A DNA stretch of 64,000 bases from Marinobacter panjinensis (GTDB lineage: Bacteria; Pseudomonadota; Gammaproteobacteria; Pseudomonadales; Oleiphilaceae). The notes beneath the pieces were generated by a model, which did no database searches, had not been told where the DNA came from, and was given only the letters and a program-made list of their open reading frames with translations. Positions 54,524-62,430 of this stretch are shown one piece after another. How positions within the stretch are numbered: position 1 is the stretch's first letter; each line of letters begins with the position of its first letter. The stretch spans positions 2,976,001 to 3,040,000 of the forward strand of contig NZ_SZYH01000001.1 in the NCBI RefSeq assembly GCF_005298175.1. The letters are read 5' to 3'. A program made the position numbers and the translations under genes.

Positions 54524-55264
54524 GTGATAATCGCTCAACGTGAAGCCGGACATGTCCATCTCGTCATCTCGCGCGCAGAAAAGAAAAACGCTCTCACCCG
54601 GGCCATGTATCAGCAGTTATCGGATGAGATCGCCAGAGCCGCCGCCGACACGGGCGTTAACGCCATAGTGCTCAGTGGCGAAGGGGGCGTGTTCACTGCA
54701 GGCAACGACCTTGACGATTTCCGTGCCAGGGCGACTGACGCGTATCCCGCGCCTTCAGCCGGGCTGGCGTTCATCGAAACCCTGATCAACTGCGACACGC
54801 CTGTCATTGCTGCGGTGGAGGGGCTGGCCATCGGCATCGGTACCACCCTGCTGCTGCATTGCGATTCCGTGATTGCCGGACGTTCTGCCCGTTTCAAGAC
54901 CGCCTTTGTGGATCTCGGATTGGTGCCAGAGGCGGCTTCCACAGTGACCATGCCGTTGCACCTGGGGGCGCGACGTAGCGCGGACCTGTTGCTGATGGGC
55001 GATACCCTGAACGGCGAGGAAGCCCGGGAGTGCGACCTGGTCAGCCGCGTGGTGGAGGACGGACAGGCGGTCGCACAGGCCCTGGTGCAGGCTGAGCGGC
55101 TGTCTGCCAAGCCCCGGGACGCGCTGATCGCCAGCAAGCGGCTTATAAAGGCGCCCTGGCGGGAGATGATCAGGGACGCCCTGGAACGCGAGCGCCCGGT
55201 GTTCAGCGAGCGCCTGCGTTCCGAAGACTGTCGGGCTGCATTGGCCAGGATGGGCAAGCGTTAG
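54524..55264 (+). CDS. enoyl-CoA hydratase/isomerase (crotonase) family
   Basis: Acyl-CoA-processing enzyme, 246 residues. The oxyanion segment FTAGNDLDDF (57-66) and helix EGLAIGIGTTLLLHCD (99-114) are present. The second catalytic Glu of hydratases is kept (Glu136 in GLVPEAAS). The first catalytic Glu position holds Thr (GIGTTLL), so it is more likely an isomerase or hydrolase than a classical hydratase; that is inference. It is divergent from dctP and its stop is one base from that of the convergent CoA ligase gene. Confidence 0.88.
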   Translation: MIIAQREAGHVHLVISRAEKKNALTRAMYQQLSDEIARAAADTGVNAIVLSGEGGVFTAGNDLDDFRARATDAYPAPSAGLAFIETLINCDTPVIAAVEGLAIGIGTTLLLHCDSVIAGRSARFKTAFVDLGLVPEAASTVTMPLHLGARRSADLLLMGDTLNGEEARECDLVSRVVEDGQAVAQALVQAERLSAKPRDALIASKRLIKAPWREMIRDALERERPVFSERLRSEDCRAALARMGKR

Positions 55265-55265
55265 T

Positions 55266-56861
55266 TCAGGACCAGTAAGGCGCCCGCAGCTCCCGTTTCA
55301 ACACTTTGCCGATGGCGGAACGGGGCAGATCCGGGCGGAACTCAATGGCGGCCAGGCGCTGGGCTTTGCCCAACTGGTCGTTGGCCCAGTCCAGCAGCTC
55401 AGCCTCGCTTGGTTCACTGCCTTTACTGCTGGGTTCAAGCACCACCAGCCCCAATGGCGTTTCGCCCCACTGCTCGCTGGGAATCCCGATGACAGCGGCA
55501 TCGGCCACTACCGGGTGTGCCAGCAGTACGTTCTCCAGGTCCACGGCATAGATATTGAAGCCGCCGGAGATGATCATGTCCTTGCGACGGTCGAGAATGT
55601 AGACGAAGCCGTCCTCGTCGACCCGGCCCATATCACCGCTGCGATAGAACACCAGGCCCTCTGCGCTGGTCCAGAGCATCTCCCGGGTCTGGTCGTCGCG
55701 GTTGACGTAACCGCGCATCATGGAAATGGCGCGGCCCACGATTTCTCCGGTTTCCCCCCTTGGCAGCTCGTTGCCCTGTTCGTCGATTACCCGCACCTCG
55801 GCGCCCTCGGTCGGCACCCCCACGGAATCCCATTTATCGGGGTGGGCTGCACAGTCCAGGCAGGTTGAAATGCCACCTTCGGTGAGGCCGTAGACCTCAC
55901 GGATGTTGCCGGGCCAGCGGGCCATGGCGTCGCGGATGACCTCGGCGCGCAGTGGGGCGCTGGTGCAAAGCTTGAGCTGGAAAGAGGACAGGTCGAAACG
56001 GTCGAATTCGGGGTCCGCCAGAATGCGCTGGTACTGCACCGGCACCAGCATGGCATGGGTAACACGGTGGTGCTCGGCCAGCTCCAGAAAGCGCCGGGCA
56101 TCGAAGCGGGCCATCAGTATCAGGGTGCCGCCATAGAACAGCGTCGGCAACATCGACACCAGTGTGGTGTTGGAATACAACGGTGTGGATACCAGATTCA
56201 CCGCGTTGCCATCCAGCCCGAAACGGCTCATGCGCACCATCTGGCGCTGGCGGAAGCGGTAATCGTGGAGGATGCCCTTGGGGGTTCCGGTGGTGCCGGA
56301 GCTGTAGATGATGTTGAACGGATGATCCAGGGTCACCTTTGCCGGATGTGCCTCGGAGCCGATGTTTCCGAGCCATTGGGTCAGGCTGGTCAGCGTGCCA
56401 CCGTCGTCCGTACCCAGACCGATGCAACTTTCCCGGGTTAGGTTGTCCAGCTTGCCCGCCATGGCGTCCAGCAACGGCAGGTTCTTTTCTGAAACAAACA
56501 CAAAGCGGGCTGCGCAATCGTTGATCATCAGCGCCAGGCTGTCCTCACTGGCCATGCCTGATAACGGCACCGTGCAGCCGCCGGCAACGAGCGTGCCCAG
56601 GTACAGAGCCACGGCATCAATCCGGTTCTCCGACAGCAGTGCCACGGTATCCCCTTCCTTCAGGCCCTCCGCGCGCAGCCGGTTGGCAATGCGGTTGGCG
56701 AGGCTCACCAGTCCGCGCCAGCTGACGCTGCCGTGATCGTCGATAAGCGCGGTGTGGTGGGGGCGCTCCGCAGCCAGACCCTGAATGCGCTCGCCGATCG
56801 CCTCCATGGTTTCTTCGGGATCCACCGGCGCGTGCACGGGCATTTGCATCAAGCTTTCCAT
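55266..56861 (-). CDS. acyl-CoA synthetase (adenylate-forming, AMP-binding)
   Basis: Activates a carboxylic acid to its CoA thioester with ATP. In 531 residues: P-loop-like YSSGTTGTPKG, YGLTEGG, hinge GDMGRVDEDGFVYILDRRKDMII and the C-terminal catalytic Lys near SAIGKVLKRELR. Chain preference cannot be told. The ATG at 56861 is followed by MESLMQMPV; a later ATG is possible. It converges with the crotonase gene and diverges from the SDR gene over 140 nt, forming one side of the catabolic cluster. Confidence 0.9.
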   Translation of the reverse strand: MESLMQMPVHAPVDPEETMEAIGERIQGLAAERPHHTALIDDHGSVSWRGLVSLANRIANRLRAEGLKEGDTVALLSENRIDAVALYLGTLVAGGCTVPLSGMASEDSLALMINDCAARFVFVSEKNLPLLDAMAGKLDNLTRESCIGLGTDDGGTLTSLTQWLGNIGSEAHPAKVTLDHPFNIIYSSGTTGTPKGILHDYRFRQRQMVRMSRFGLDGNAVNLVSTPLYSNTTLVSMLPTLFYGGTLILMARFDARRFLELAEHHRVTHAMLVPVQYQRILADPEFDRFDLSSFQLKLCTSAPLRAEVIRDAMARWPGNIREVYGLTEGGISTCLDCAAHPDKWDSVGVPTEGAEVRVIDEQGNELPRGETGEIVGRAISMMRGYVNRDDQTREMLWTSAEGLVFYRSGDMGRVDEDGFVYILDRRKDMIISGGFNIYAVDLENVLLAHPVVADAAVIGIPSEQWGETPLGLVVLEPSSKGSEPSEAELLDWANDQLGKAQRLAAIEFRPDLPRSAIGKVLKRELRAPYWS

Positions 56862-57001
56862 TTTTCGGCCTCTGGGTGTTATTGTGTTTTATCTAGTGAA
56901 ATTTACTTTCGTTTATATTGACTCAAAACCGGAAGGCGTGACAAATTACCTCGACGTGAATTTTGTGACGGCGCGAATAAACCACAACAAGGAGCATCGG
57001 C

Positions 57002-57796
57002 ATGGGGCGTTTCGACAACCGGGCAGCAATAGTCACCGGAGCCGGCAGCGGCATTGGCAGGGCTACCGCCGTGCGTCTGGCCCGTGAGGGCGCGAGGGTG
57101 ATGATGGTGGATCGCTCCGAGGCCGGCCTGCTGGATACCGAAAGCCTGTTGCCCGAGGGTGCGCAGGCCCTGCGACGGATTGCCGACGTGGCTGATGAGT
57201 CCCAGGTTAAAACGCTGGTAGACGAAGCCGCCAGGACGTTCGGCAAGATTGACGTGCTCTGCAACATCGCCGGCATCGCCAGTACGGGTAATGGCCATCC
57301 GGACATCACCGGCAACGACCGGGAAGAATGGGAAAAAGTGCTGTCAGTGAACCTGATCGGCACCATGCTCTTCATCAAGCATGTGGCGCCCCACATGCAG
57401 GCCCGCAAGTTGGGCTCGATCGTGAACACGGCTTCCGTGGCGGGCATCCGGTCCGGTGCCGGCGGTAATGCCTACAGTGCTTCCAAGGCCGGTGTGATCA
57501 ACCTCACCATGACTGCCGCCTGTGACCTTGGCAACGATAACGTGCGGGTGAACGCGGTGTGCCCGGGGCTGGTGGAAACCGGCATGACCCAGGCCGTGTT
57601 CGACTACGCCCGCACCCATGAAAAGGCCCACAAGCTGGGTTCACGGTGTGAGTTGCGTCGCTATGGCGCACCGGAAGAGATTGCCGCGGCGATCCTGTTT
57701 CTGGCCAGCGACGATGCCAGCTACATCACCGGCCAGGCCTTACCCGTGGACGGCGGCAATACCGCGTCCCTGAACCTGCCAGGAATGAAAGTGTAA
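57002..57796 (+). CDS. short-chain dehydrogenase/reductase
   Basis: Classical SDR, 264 residues. Cofactor motif TGAGSGIG (about 12-19), NIAGIA (about 88-93) and catalytic Ser-Tyr-Lys (NTASVAG, YSASKAG). The Asp at the end of beta-2 (MMVDRSEAG) suggests NAD+ rather than NADP+. It probably oxidises a hydroxyacyl-CoA or a similar alcohol. It is the first of a plus-strand operon: stop overlaps the ATG of the thioesterase gene. Confidence 0.88.
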   Translation: MGRFDNRAAIVTGAGSGIGRATAVRLAREGARVMMVDRSEAGLLDTESLLPEGAQALRRIADVADESQVKTLVDEAARTFGKIDVLCNIAGIASTGNGHPDITGNDREEWEKVLSVNLIGTMLFIKHVAPHMQARKLGSIVNTASVAGIRSGAGGNAYSASKAGVINLTMTAACDLGNDNVRVNAVCPGLVETGMTQAVFDYARTHEKAHKLGSRCELRRYGAPEEIAAAILFLASDDASYITGQALPVDGGNTASLNLPGMKV

Positions 57797-58236
57797 TGAG
57801 TGAGCAAGAACCTCTGTTTGCCGATGGAAAAGACCTGCCGGGCTTTCACAGCCTGCTGGGTTATCGTCAGGTGTCCTGGGAAGAGAACGAAGCGGTGCTG
57901 GAACTGGAGCTGCAGCCCCGGCACCTGAACCTGGGCGGAGTGATCCACGGGGGTGTGCTTACCTCCCTGCTGGACATTGTGCTGGCCCAGGCGGGCACCC
58001 ATTGCCCTTATCACGGGCGGATGCGCAAGGCCATCACCCTGACCCTGACCACTACATTCACCGGCCAGTGTTCCGGTGGAACCATAAGGGTCACTGGCCG
58101 CAAGCGCGCAGGCGGCACCCGCATATTCAACAGCACCGGCGAAGTCCATGATGATCAGGGCAACCTGCTGGCCATCGCGGAGGGTACGTTCCGGATCCGG
58201 TCCGGCAGCGACAAACCGGAGGGCGTTCCGATCTGA
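57796..58236 (+). CDS. PaaI family hotdog thioesterase
   Basis: Hotdog-fold acyl-CoA thioesterase, 146 residues. [17 protein letters not shown] (about 51-67) is the PaaI-type active-site helix, with [10 protein letters not shown] before it. It would hydrolyse an acyl-CoA intermediate, freeing CoA in a stalled catabolic route. Its start overlaps the SDR stop by one base; acyl-CoA dehydrogenase follows after 47 nt. Confidence 0.88.
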   Translation: MSEQEPLFADGKDLPGFHSLLGYRQVSWEENEAVLELELQPRHLNLGGVIHGGVLTSLLDIVLAQAGTHCPYHGRMRKAITLTLTTTFTGQCSGGTIRVTGRKRAGGTRIFNSTGEVHDDQGNLLAIAEGTFRIRSGSDKPEGVPI

Positions 58237-58283
58237 CGGAACGGTTACCGACTCAATGCCAACAACACCAAGAGGAAGCGGAC

Positions 58284-59486
58284 ATGTTTGAGCTGTCTGA
58301 CAAAGCCAAAGAACTGCAGGCGCAACTCCACGAATTCATGGACGCTCATATCTACCCGAATGAGCACAAGCATCATGAACAGGTCGAGCAGGCGGAAAAC
58401 CGCTGGGCTCCGGTACCGATCATCGAGGAACTGAAGGTCAAGGCCAAGGCGGCCGGCCTGTGGAACCTGTTCCTGCCGGAAAGCGAATTCGGTGCCGGCC
58501 TGACCAACTACGAATACGCCCATCTGTGTGAAGTGATGGGGCGCTCCGCCATGGCGCCGGAAGTGTTCAACTGCTCCGCGCCGGACACCGGCAACATGGA
58601 AACCATCGCCCGTTACGGCAATAAAGAGCAGCAGGACAAGTGGCTGAAGCCCCTGCTCGACGGCGAAATCCGATCGTGCTTCTCGATGACCGAGCCGGAT
58701 GTGGCCTCTTCGGATGCTACCAATATTGCCTGTGAAATCCGCCGTGATGGTGATGAGTACGTAATCAATGGCAAAAAGTGGTGGTCTTCAGGCGCCATGA
58801 CCACCACGTCGAAGATCGCCATCGTGATGGGTAAGACCAATCCGGACGCGGAGAAGCACCAGCAGCAATCGATGATCCTGGTGCCGCTGGACACGCCGGG
58901 GGTGAAAATGATTCGTTCGCTGACGGTGTTCGGTTACGACCATGCGCCTCACGGCCACGCCGAGATCCATTACGAGAACGTGCGGGTGCCGGTGGAGAAC
59001 CTTCTGTTGGGCGAGGGGCGTGGTTTCGAAATCGCCCAGGGTCGCCTGGGGCCGGGCCGTATCCACCACTGTATGCGCACCATTGGTGTGGCGGAGCGCG
59101 CGCTGGAGTTGATGTGCAAGCGTGCGAATGCCCGTGAAGCCTTTGGCAAGCCGCTGTCCAGCTTTGATTCCATCCGCAAGGACATTGCCCGCAGCAGGAT
59201 CGAGATTGAACAGGCGCGGCTGCTGACTCTGAAGGCGGCGCACATGATGGACACCGTCGGTAACAAGGTGGCCCGTCAGGAAATTGCGATGATCAAGGTG
59301 ATCGCACCGAGTATGGCGTTGAAGGTGCTGGATCGTGCCATTCAGGTTCACGGTGGTGCCGGTGTGTCCCAGGACACCTTCCTGGCCGAAGCCTGGGCCA
59401 AGGTGCGGACCCTGCGGCTGGCGGACGGTCCTGATGAGGTGCATCTGGATTCCGTTGCCAAGATTGAGCTTCGTCAGTATCGCTAA
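58284..59486 (+). CDS. acyl-CoA dehydrogenase (ACAD10/11, LvaC-like)
   Basis: FAD flavoenzyme of 400 residues. Motifs: [17 protein letters not shown] (FAD contact), [11 protein letters not shown], and C-terminal [34 protein letters not shown]. The catalytic base is probably Glu/Asp in the usual C-terminal region (DGPDEVH). The N-terminus ([13 protein letters not shown]) is typical of ACAD10/11-type proteins. In human ACAD10/11 such a domain is fused with an APH-type kinase, and here an APH gene lies in the same cluster; P. putida LvaC is the bacterial relative. Length is normal. Confidence 0.9.
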   Translation: MFELSDKAKELQAQLHEFMDAHIYPNEHKHHEQVEQAENRWAPVPIIEELKVKAKAAGLWNLFLPESEFGAGLTNYEYAHLCEVMGRSAMAPEVFNCSAPDTGNMETIARYGNKEQQDKWLKPLLDGEIRSCFSMTEPDVASSDATNIACEIRRDGDEYVINGKKWWSSGAMTTTSKIAIVMGKTNPDAEKHQQQSMILVPLDTPGVKMIRSLTVFGYDHAPHGHAEIHYENVRVPVENLLLGEGRGFEIAQGRLGPGRIHHCMRTIGVAERALELMCKRANAREAFGKPLSSFDSIRKDIARSRIEIEQARLLTLKAAHMMDTVGNKVARQEIAMIKVIAPSMALKVLDRAIQVHGGAGVSQDTFLAEAWAKVRTLRLADGPDEVHLDSVAKIELRQYR

Positions 59487-59515
59487 AGACTTTCGGCCCG
59501 ATTCGTCGGGTGCAT

Positions 59516-59623
59516 GAACGACCGGAGAGGAACCTGCCGGGACACGCCGTGAATACGTCCGTGTAGGCTTGAGCAAAACATCCATGTTTTGCACAGTCCC
59601 GGCAGGCTCCTCCCCGTTCGTTC
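59516..59623. repeat. two-hairpin MITE/REP-like element, copy 2
   Basis: Inverted arms of 28 bp (59516-59543 and 59596-59623) match at about 24 positions. The core, read on the minus strand, holds AAAACATGGATGTTTT and then a segment like AGCCTACACGGACGTATT, matching the core of the 22.55 kb copy. The arm sequences of the two copies are unrelated. It lies between the acyl-CoA dehydrogenase and the next SDR gene. Confidence 0.72.
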
Positions 59624-59651
59624 CCCAAGCATTGAGCATGAGGATCGAACC

Positions 59652-60419
59652 ATGACTAATCCGCTTTTTGATATGACCGGAAAAGTCGCACTGATCACCG
59701 GTTCCACCAAAGGCATCGGCCGTTCTATCGCCGAAGAAATGGCCCGCCTGGGTGCCAAAGTCGTTATTTCCAGCCGCAAGGCCGACGCCTGTGAAGAGGT
59801 GGCCAACGAGCTGAAAGCACAGGGCTACGAGGCCATCGCCATTCCCTGCCACGTGGGCAAGAAAGAAGAACTGCAGAACCTGGTGGACAAGACCAACGAA
59901 GCCTGGGGCACCATCGACGTATTGGTGTGCAATGCCGCCACCAACCCGGTCTACGGCACCACCGCCGAAATGACCGACGACGCCTGGGACAAGATCATGG
60001 ACACCAACGTCAAAGGCACGTTCTGGCTGACCAACATGGTGCTGCCGCAGATGGCCGAGAAAGGTGAAGGCGCGGTCGTGTTGTTGTCCAGCATCGCGGG
60101 TATCCGTGGCAACACCACCATCGGTACCTACGGCGTGTCCAAAGCCGCTGAAGCAGCGCTGGCAAGAAACCTGGCTGTGGAATGGGGGCCGAAAGGCATT
60201 CGCGTCAACAGTATCGCCCCTGGCCTGATCAAAACCGATTTTGCCAAGGCCCTTTGGGAAGACCCGGTTCGCGTCAAACGCGCCGAAGACAAGACCCCAC
60301 TCAGGCGAATCGGCGAGCCGGTGGACATTGCCGGCCTGGCGGTCTTTCTTTCAACAAAGGCCAGTGCATACATCACCGGCCAGGTCATTGTGGCCGACGG
60401 TGGCGAAACAATTTGTTAG
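59652..60419 (+). CDS. short-chain dehydrogenase/reductase
   Basis: Classical SDR, 255 residues from ATG 59652 (GAGGATC upstream). Cofactor motif TGSTKGIG (about 15-22), CNAATNP (about 92-98) and catalytic Tyr-Lys in YGVSKAAE. SSRKAD after beta-2 suggests NADP(H). In the lva pathway an SDR (LvaD) oxidises a 3-hydroxyacyl-CoA; a similar role is possible. It sits between the repeat element and another inverted repeat, in the catabolic cluster. Confidence 0.87.
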   Translation: MTNPLFDMTGKVALITGSTKGIGRSIAEEMARLGAKVVISSRKADACEEVANELKAQGYEAIAIPCHVGKKEELQNLVDKTNEAWGTIDVLVCNAATNPVYGTTAEMTDDAWDKIMDTNVKGTFWLTNMVLPQMAEKGEGAVVLLSSIAGIRGNTTIGTYGVSKAAEAALARNLAVEWGPKGIRVNSIAPGLIKTDFAKALWEDPVRVKRAEDKTPLRRIGEPVDIAGLAVFLSTKASAYITGQVIVADGGETIC

Positions 60420-60427
60420 GAAACACC

Positions 60428-60445
60428 GCCTCGGTATGCCGAGGC
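60428..60445. repeat. short perfect hairpin after SDR gene
   Basis: GCCTCGG and CCGAGGC pair around TATG eight bases past the SDR stop codon. No T-run follows, so it may be an RNA-stabilising hairpin or weak terminator. Confidence 0.5.
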
Positions 60446-60453
60446 AGGTGGGT

Positions 60454-60525
60454 GGGGGTGTCTTTCTGCCGGGAAAAAGATGTCTGAGCGCAGCGAGTTA
60501 TTTTTCCCAGAAGAAAGATACCCCC
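60454..60525. repeat. long imperfect inverted repeat (72 bp)
   Basis: GGGGGTGTCTTTCT-GCC-GGGAAAAA (left) pairs with TTTTTCCC-AGA-AGAAAGATACCCCC (right) around GATGTCTGAGCGCAGCGAGTTA. The central TGAGCGCAGCGAGTT looks like a dispersed REP-type repeat. It lies between an SDR gene and the APH gene, with only about 40 bases to the next start. Confidence 0.7.
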
Positions 60526-60567
60526 TCCCGCCGGCCGCCGCCCCCATAAATGAAGGCGCAGTAAATC

Positions 60568-61632
60568 ATGAGCACTAAACCCGATCTGGTAGACGTCCTG
60601 CCAGCCCACAAGTTTGACGAGCCCCGACTCCTGGAATGGCTTCAACAGGCGCTGCCTGATTTTGGTAGCCGCATGGAGGTCAGGCAGTTCCAGGGCGGGC
60701 AGTCCAACCCTACATTCCTGCTGGACACCGACAGTGGCCAATATGTGCTGCGTAAAAAGCCGTCGGGGAAAACCCTTCCCTCTGCCCACATGGTGGAACG
60801 GGAATACAAGGTCATGCGTGCGCTGTCCGAACACACAGATGTGCCAGTGCCGATAACCCGGGCACTGTGTGAGGACAGTAGCATTATCGGCACACCGTTC
60901 TACGTCATGGACTATCTGGAAGGCCGTATTGTCAGCCATCCGGCGCTACGGGCACTGGATCGTTCAGAACGAATGCCCGCTCATCTGTCCGCCATCGATA
61001 CCCTGGCGGCGTTGCATTCGGTGGATGTTAATCAGGTCGGCCTTGGGGATTATGGTCGTCCGGAAGGCTATGTGGCACGGCAGGTGTCCCGGTGGACCAA
61101 ACAGTATCTGGCGGCGAAAACCGACGATATGCCAGCCATGGATAAACTCATGGAGTGGTTGCCGGAAAACCTGCCTTCCACCGACGAGTGTGCCATCGCC
61201 CATGGTGACTACCGTTTTGGCAATCTGATGCTCGCTCCGGACAAACCCGAGGTCATTGCGATTCTGGATTGGGAACTCTCTACGCTCGGGCACCCGCTGG
61301 CGGATCTGGCCTACTACTGTCTGCCCTATCACCTGCCTTCGGATATGGAAGGCATGCGCGGGCTTCAGGGTGAAGATCTGGAAGCATTGGGCATTCCCGA
61401 CGAGCAGGAAACCATCGCCCGGTACTGTCAGCAGAGCGGCCGTGACGGCATTGCCGACTGGCACGTTTTCCTGTCGTTTTCGCTGTTCCGGCTCGCGGCC
61501 ATCGTGCAGGGGGTCTATGCCCGGGCGTTGCAGGGCAACGCCGCCAACGCCGACGCCCTGCAGGTTGGCAAGCGGGCCAGCCTGCTGGCGGAGGCTGGCT
61601 GGCGGATTGCCAGTGAGGGGGAGCGATCATGA
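60568..61632 (+). CDS. APH-like phosphotransferase (LvaA/ACAD10-type kinase)
   Basis: Aminoglycoside-phosphotransferase fold, 354 residues. Catalytic loop HGDYRFGN at 212-219, metal-binding ILDWELSTLG at 232-241. The N-terminus (FQGGQSNPTFLL, VLRKKPSGK with the ATP-binding Lys) is typical of the ACAD10/11 and LvaA class, which phosphorylates the hydroxyl of 4-hydroxyacyl-CoA before elimination by the dehydrogenase. It is encoded near a LvaC-like dehydrogenase. Its last 4 nt overlap surE. It is unlikely to give antibiotic resistance. Confidence 0.85.
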   Translation: MSTKPDLVDVLPAHKFDEPRLLEWLQQALPDFGSRMEVRQFQGGQSNPTFLLDTDSGQYVLRKKPSGKTLPSAHMVEREYKVMRALSEHTDVPVPITRALCEDSSIIGTPFYVMDYLEGRIVSHPALRALDRSERMPAHLSAIDTLAALHSVDVNQVGLGDYGRPEGYVARQVSRWTKQYLAAKTDDMPAMDKLMEWLPENLPSTDECAIAHGDYRFGNLMLAPDKPEVIAILDWELSTLGHPLADLAYYCLPYHLPSDMEGMRGLQGEDLEALGIPDEQETIARYCQQSGRDGIADWHVFLSFSLFRLAAIVQGVYARALQGNAANADALQVGKRASLLAEAGWRIASEGERS

Positions 61633-62408
61633 ACGAGCCTATGGTCAAGCGCATCCTGATCACCAACGACGACGGCATCAACGCGCCGGGTCTGAAGGTG
61701 CTGGAGCAGATCGCCCGTAATCTGGCCGAGGAAGTCTGGGTGGTGGCGCCGGAGCACGACCGCAGTGGTGCCGGCCAGAGTATCTCCATACATGATCCGT
61801 TACGGGTGTATGAGCAGGGCGACAAGCGCTATGCGGTCTCCGGCACGCCGGCGGACTGTGTGCTGTATTCGCTGGCCCAGTGGTTCGGGGAGACGCCGCC
61901 GGATCTGGTGCTGTCCGGAGTGAACTGCGGCGCCAATATCAGTGACTCGGTGCAGTATTCCGGCACCGTGGGTGCGGTGCTGAGTGCCGAGCACATGGGC
62001 ATTCCCGCCATAGCACTTAGCCAGGCTTTTTTGAGTCGGGAGGGCGTGGACTGGTCGCCGGTCTCGGCCTTCGGAGAGTCGGTGGTGCGCCAATTGTGGC
62101 AGCCGGGACAGAGCTTCGCCTGGAATGTGAATTTCCCGGCCTGCGAGGCGGCGGCGATCAGCCAGGCACGTTGGTGCAAGCAGTCCAACGGTTCGATCCA
62201 GCGCGCCCGCCTGCTGGCGGGGCAGGATGCCCGCAGCCTGCCGTACTGGTGGCTGGGGTTTGATCGCAGCTCCCGCCACATTGTGGCGCCTGATGAAGAC
62301 GTCAGCGTGCTGCGGGACAAGGCCGTTGCTATTACGCCATTGCGCCACCGGGAGCCTCTGCCCGGTGGCACCGAAGTTTTTGATCTGGCCGCCACGGCGG
62401 CTCACTGA
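61629..62408 (+). CDS. surE: SurE family 5'-nucleotidase/phosphatase
   Basis: Metal-dependent phosphatase of nucleotides and polyphosphates, 259 residues. Active-site motif ITNDDGINAPG with Asp14 and Asp15, DRSGAGQSIS, VSGTPADCV and GVNCGANISDSV. The second ATG (Met5) is also possible. surE usually lies with pcm and rpoS; here it sits 4 nt inside the end of an acyl-CoA kinase gene and before a CoA ligase gene. If it is the only copy its placement is odd; if a second copy exists this may be specialised. Confidence 0.9.
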   Translation: MNEPMVKRILITNDDGINAPGLKVLEQIARNLAEEVWVVAPEHDRSGAGQSISIHDPLRVYEQGDKRYAVSGTPADCVLYSLAQWFGETPPDLVLSGVNCGANISDSVQYSGTVGAVLSAEHMGIPAIALSQAFLSREGVDWSPVSAFGESVVRQLWQPGQSFAWNVNFPACEAAAISQARWCKQSNGSIQRARLLAGQDARSLPYWWLGFDRSSRHIVAPDEDVSVLRDKAVAITPLRHREPLPGGTEVFDLAATAAH

Positions 62409-62430
62409 ACCGAATAAGGGGATCACAACA

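Noticed and set aside
60568..61632. Antibiotic resistance gene (aminoglycoside phosphotransferase)
   Set aside because: Its N-terminal pattern and neighbours match the ACAD10/LvaA class of acyl-CoA kinases.
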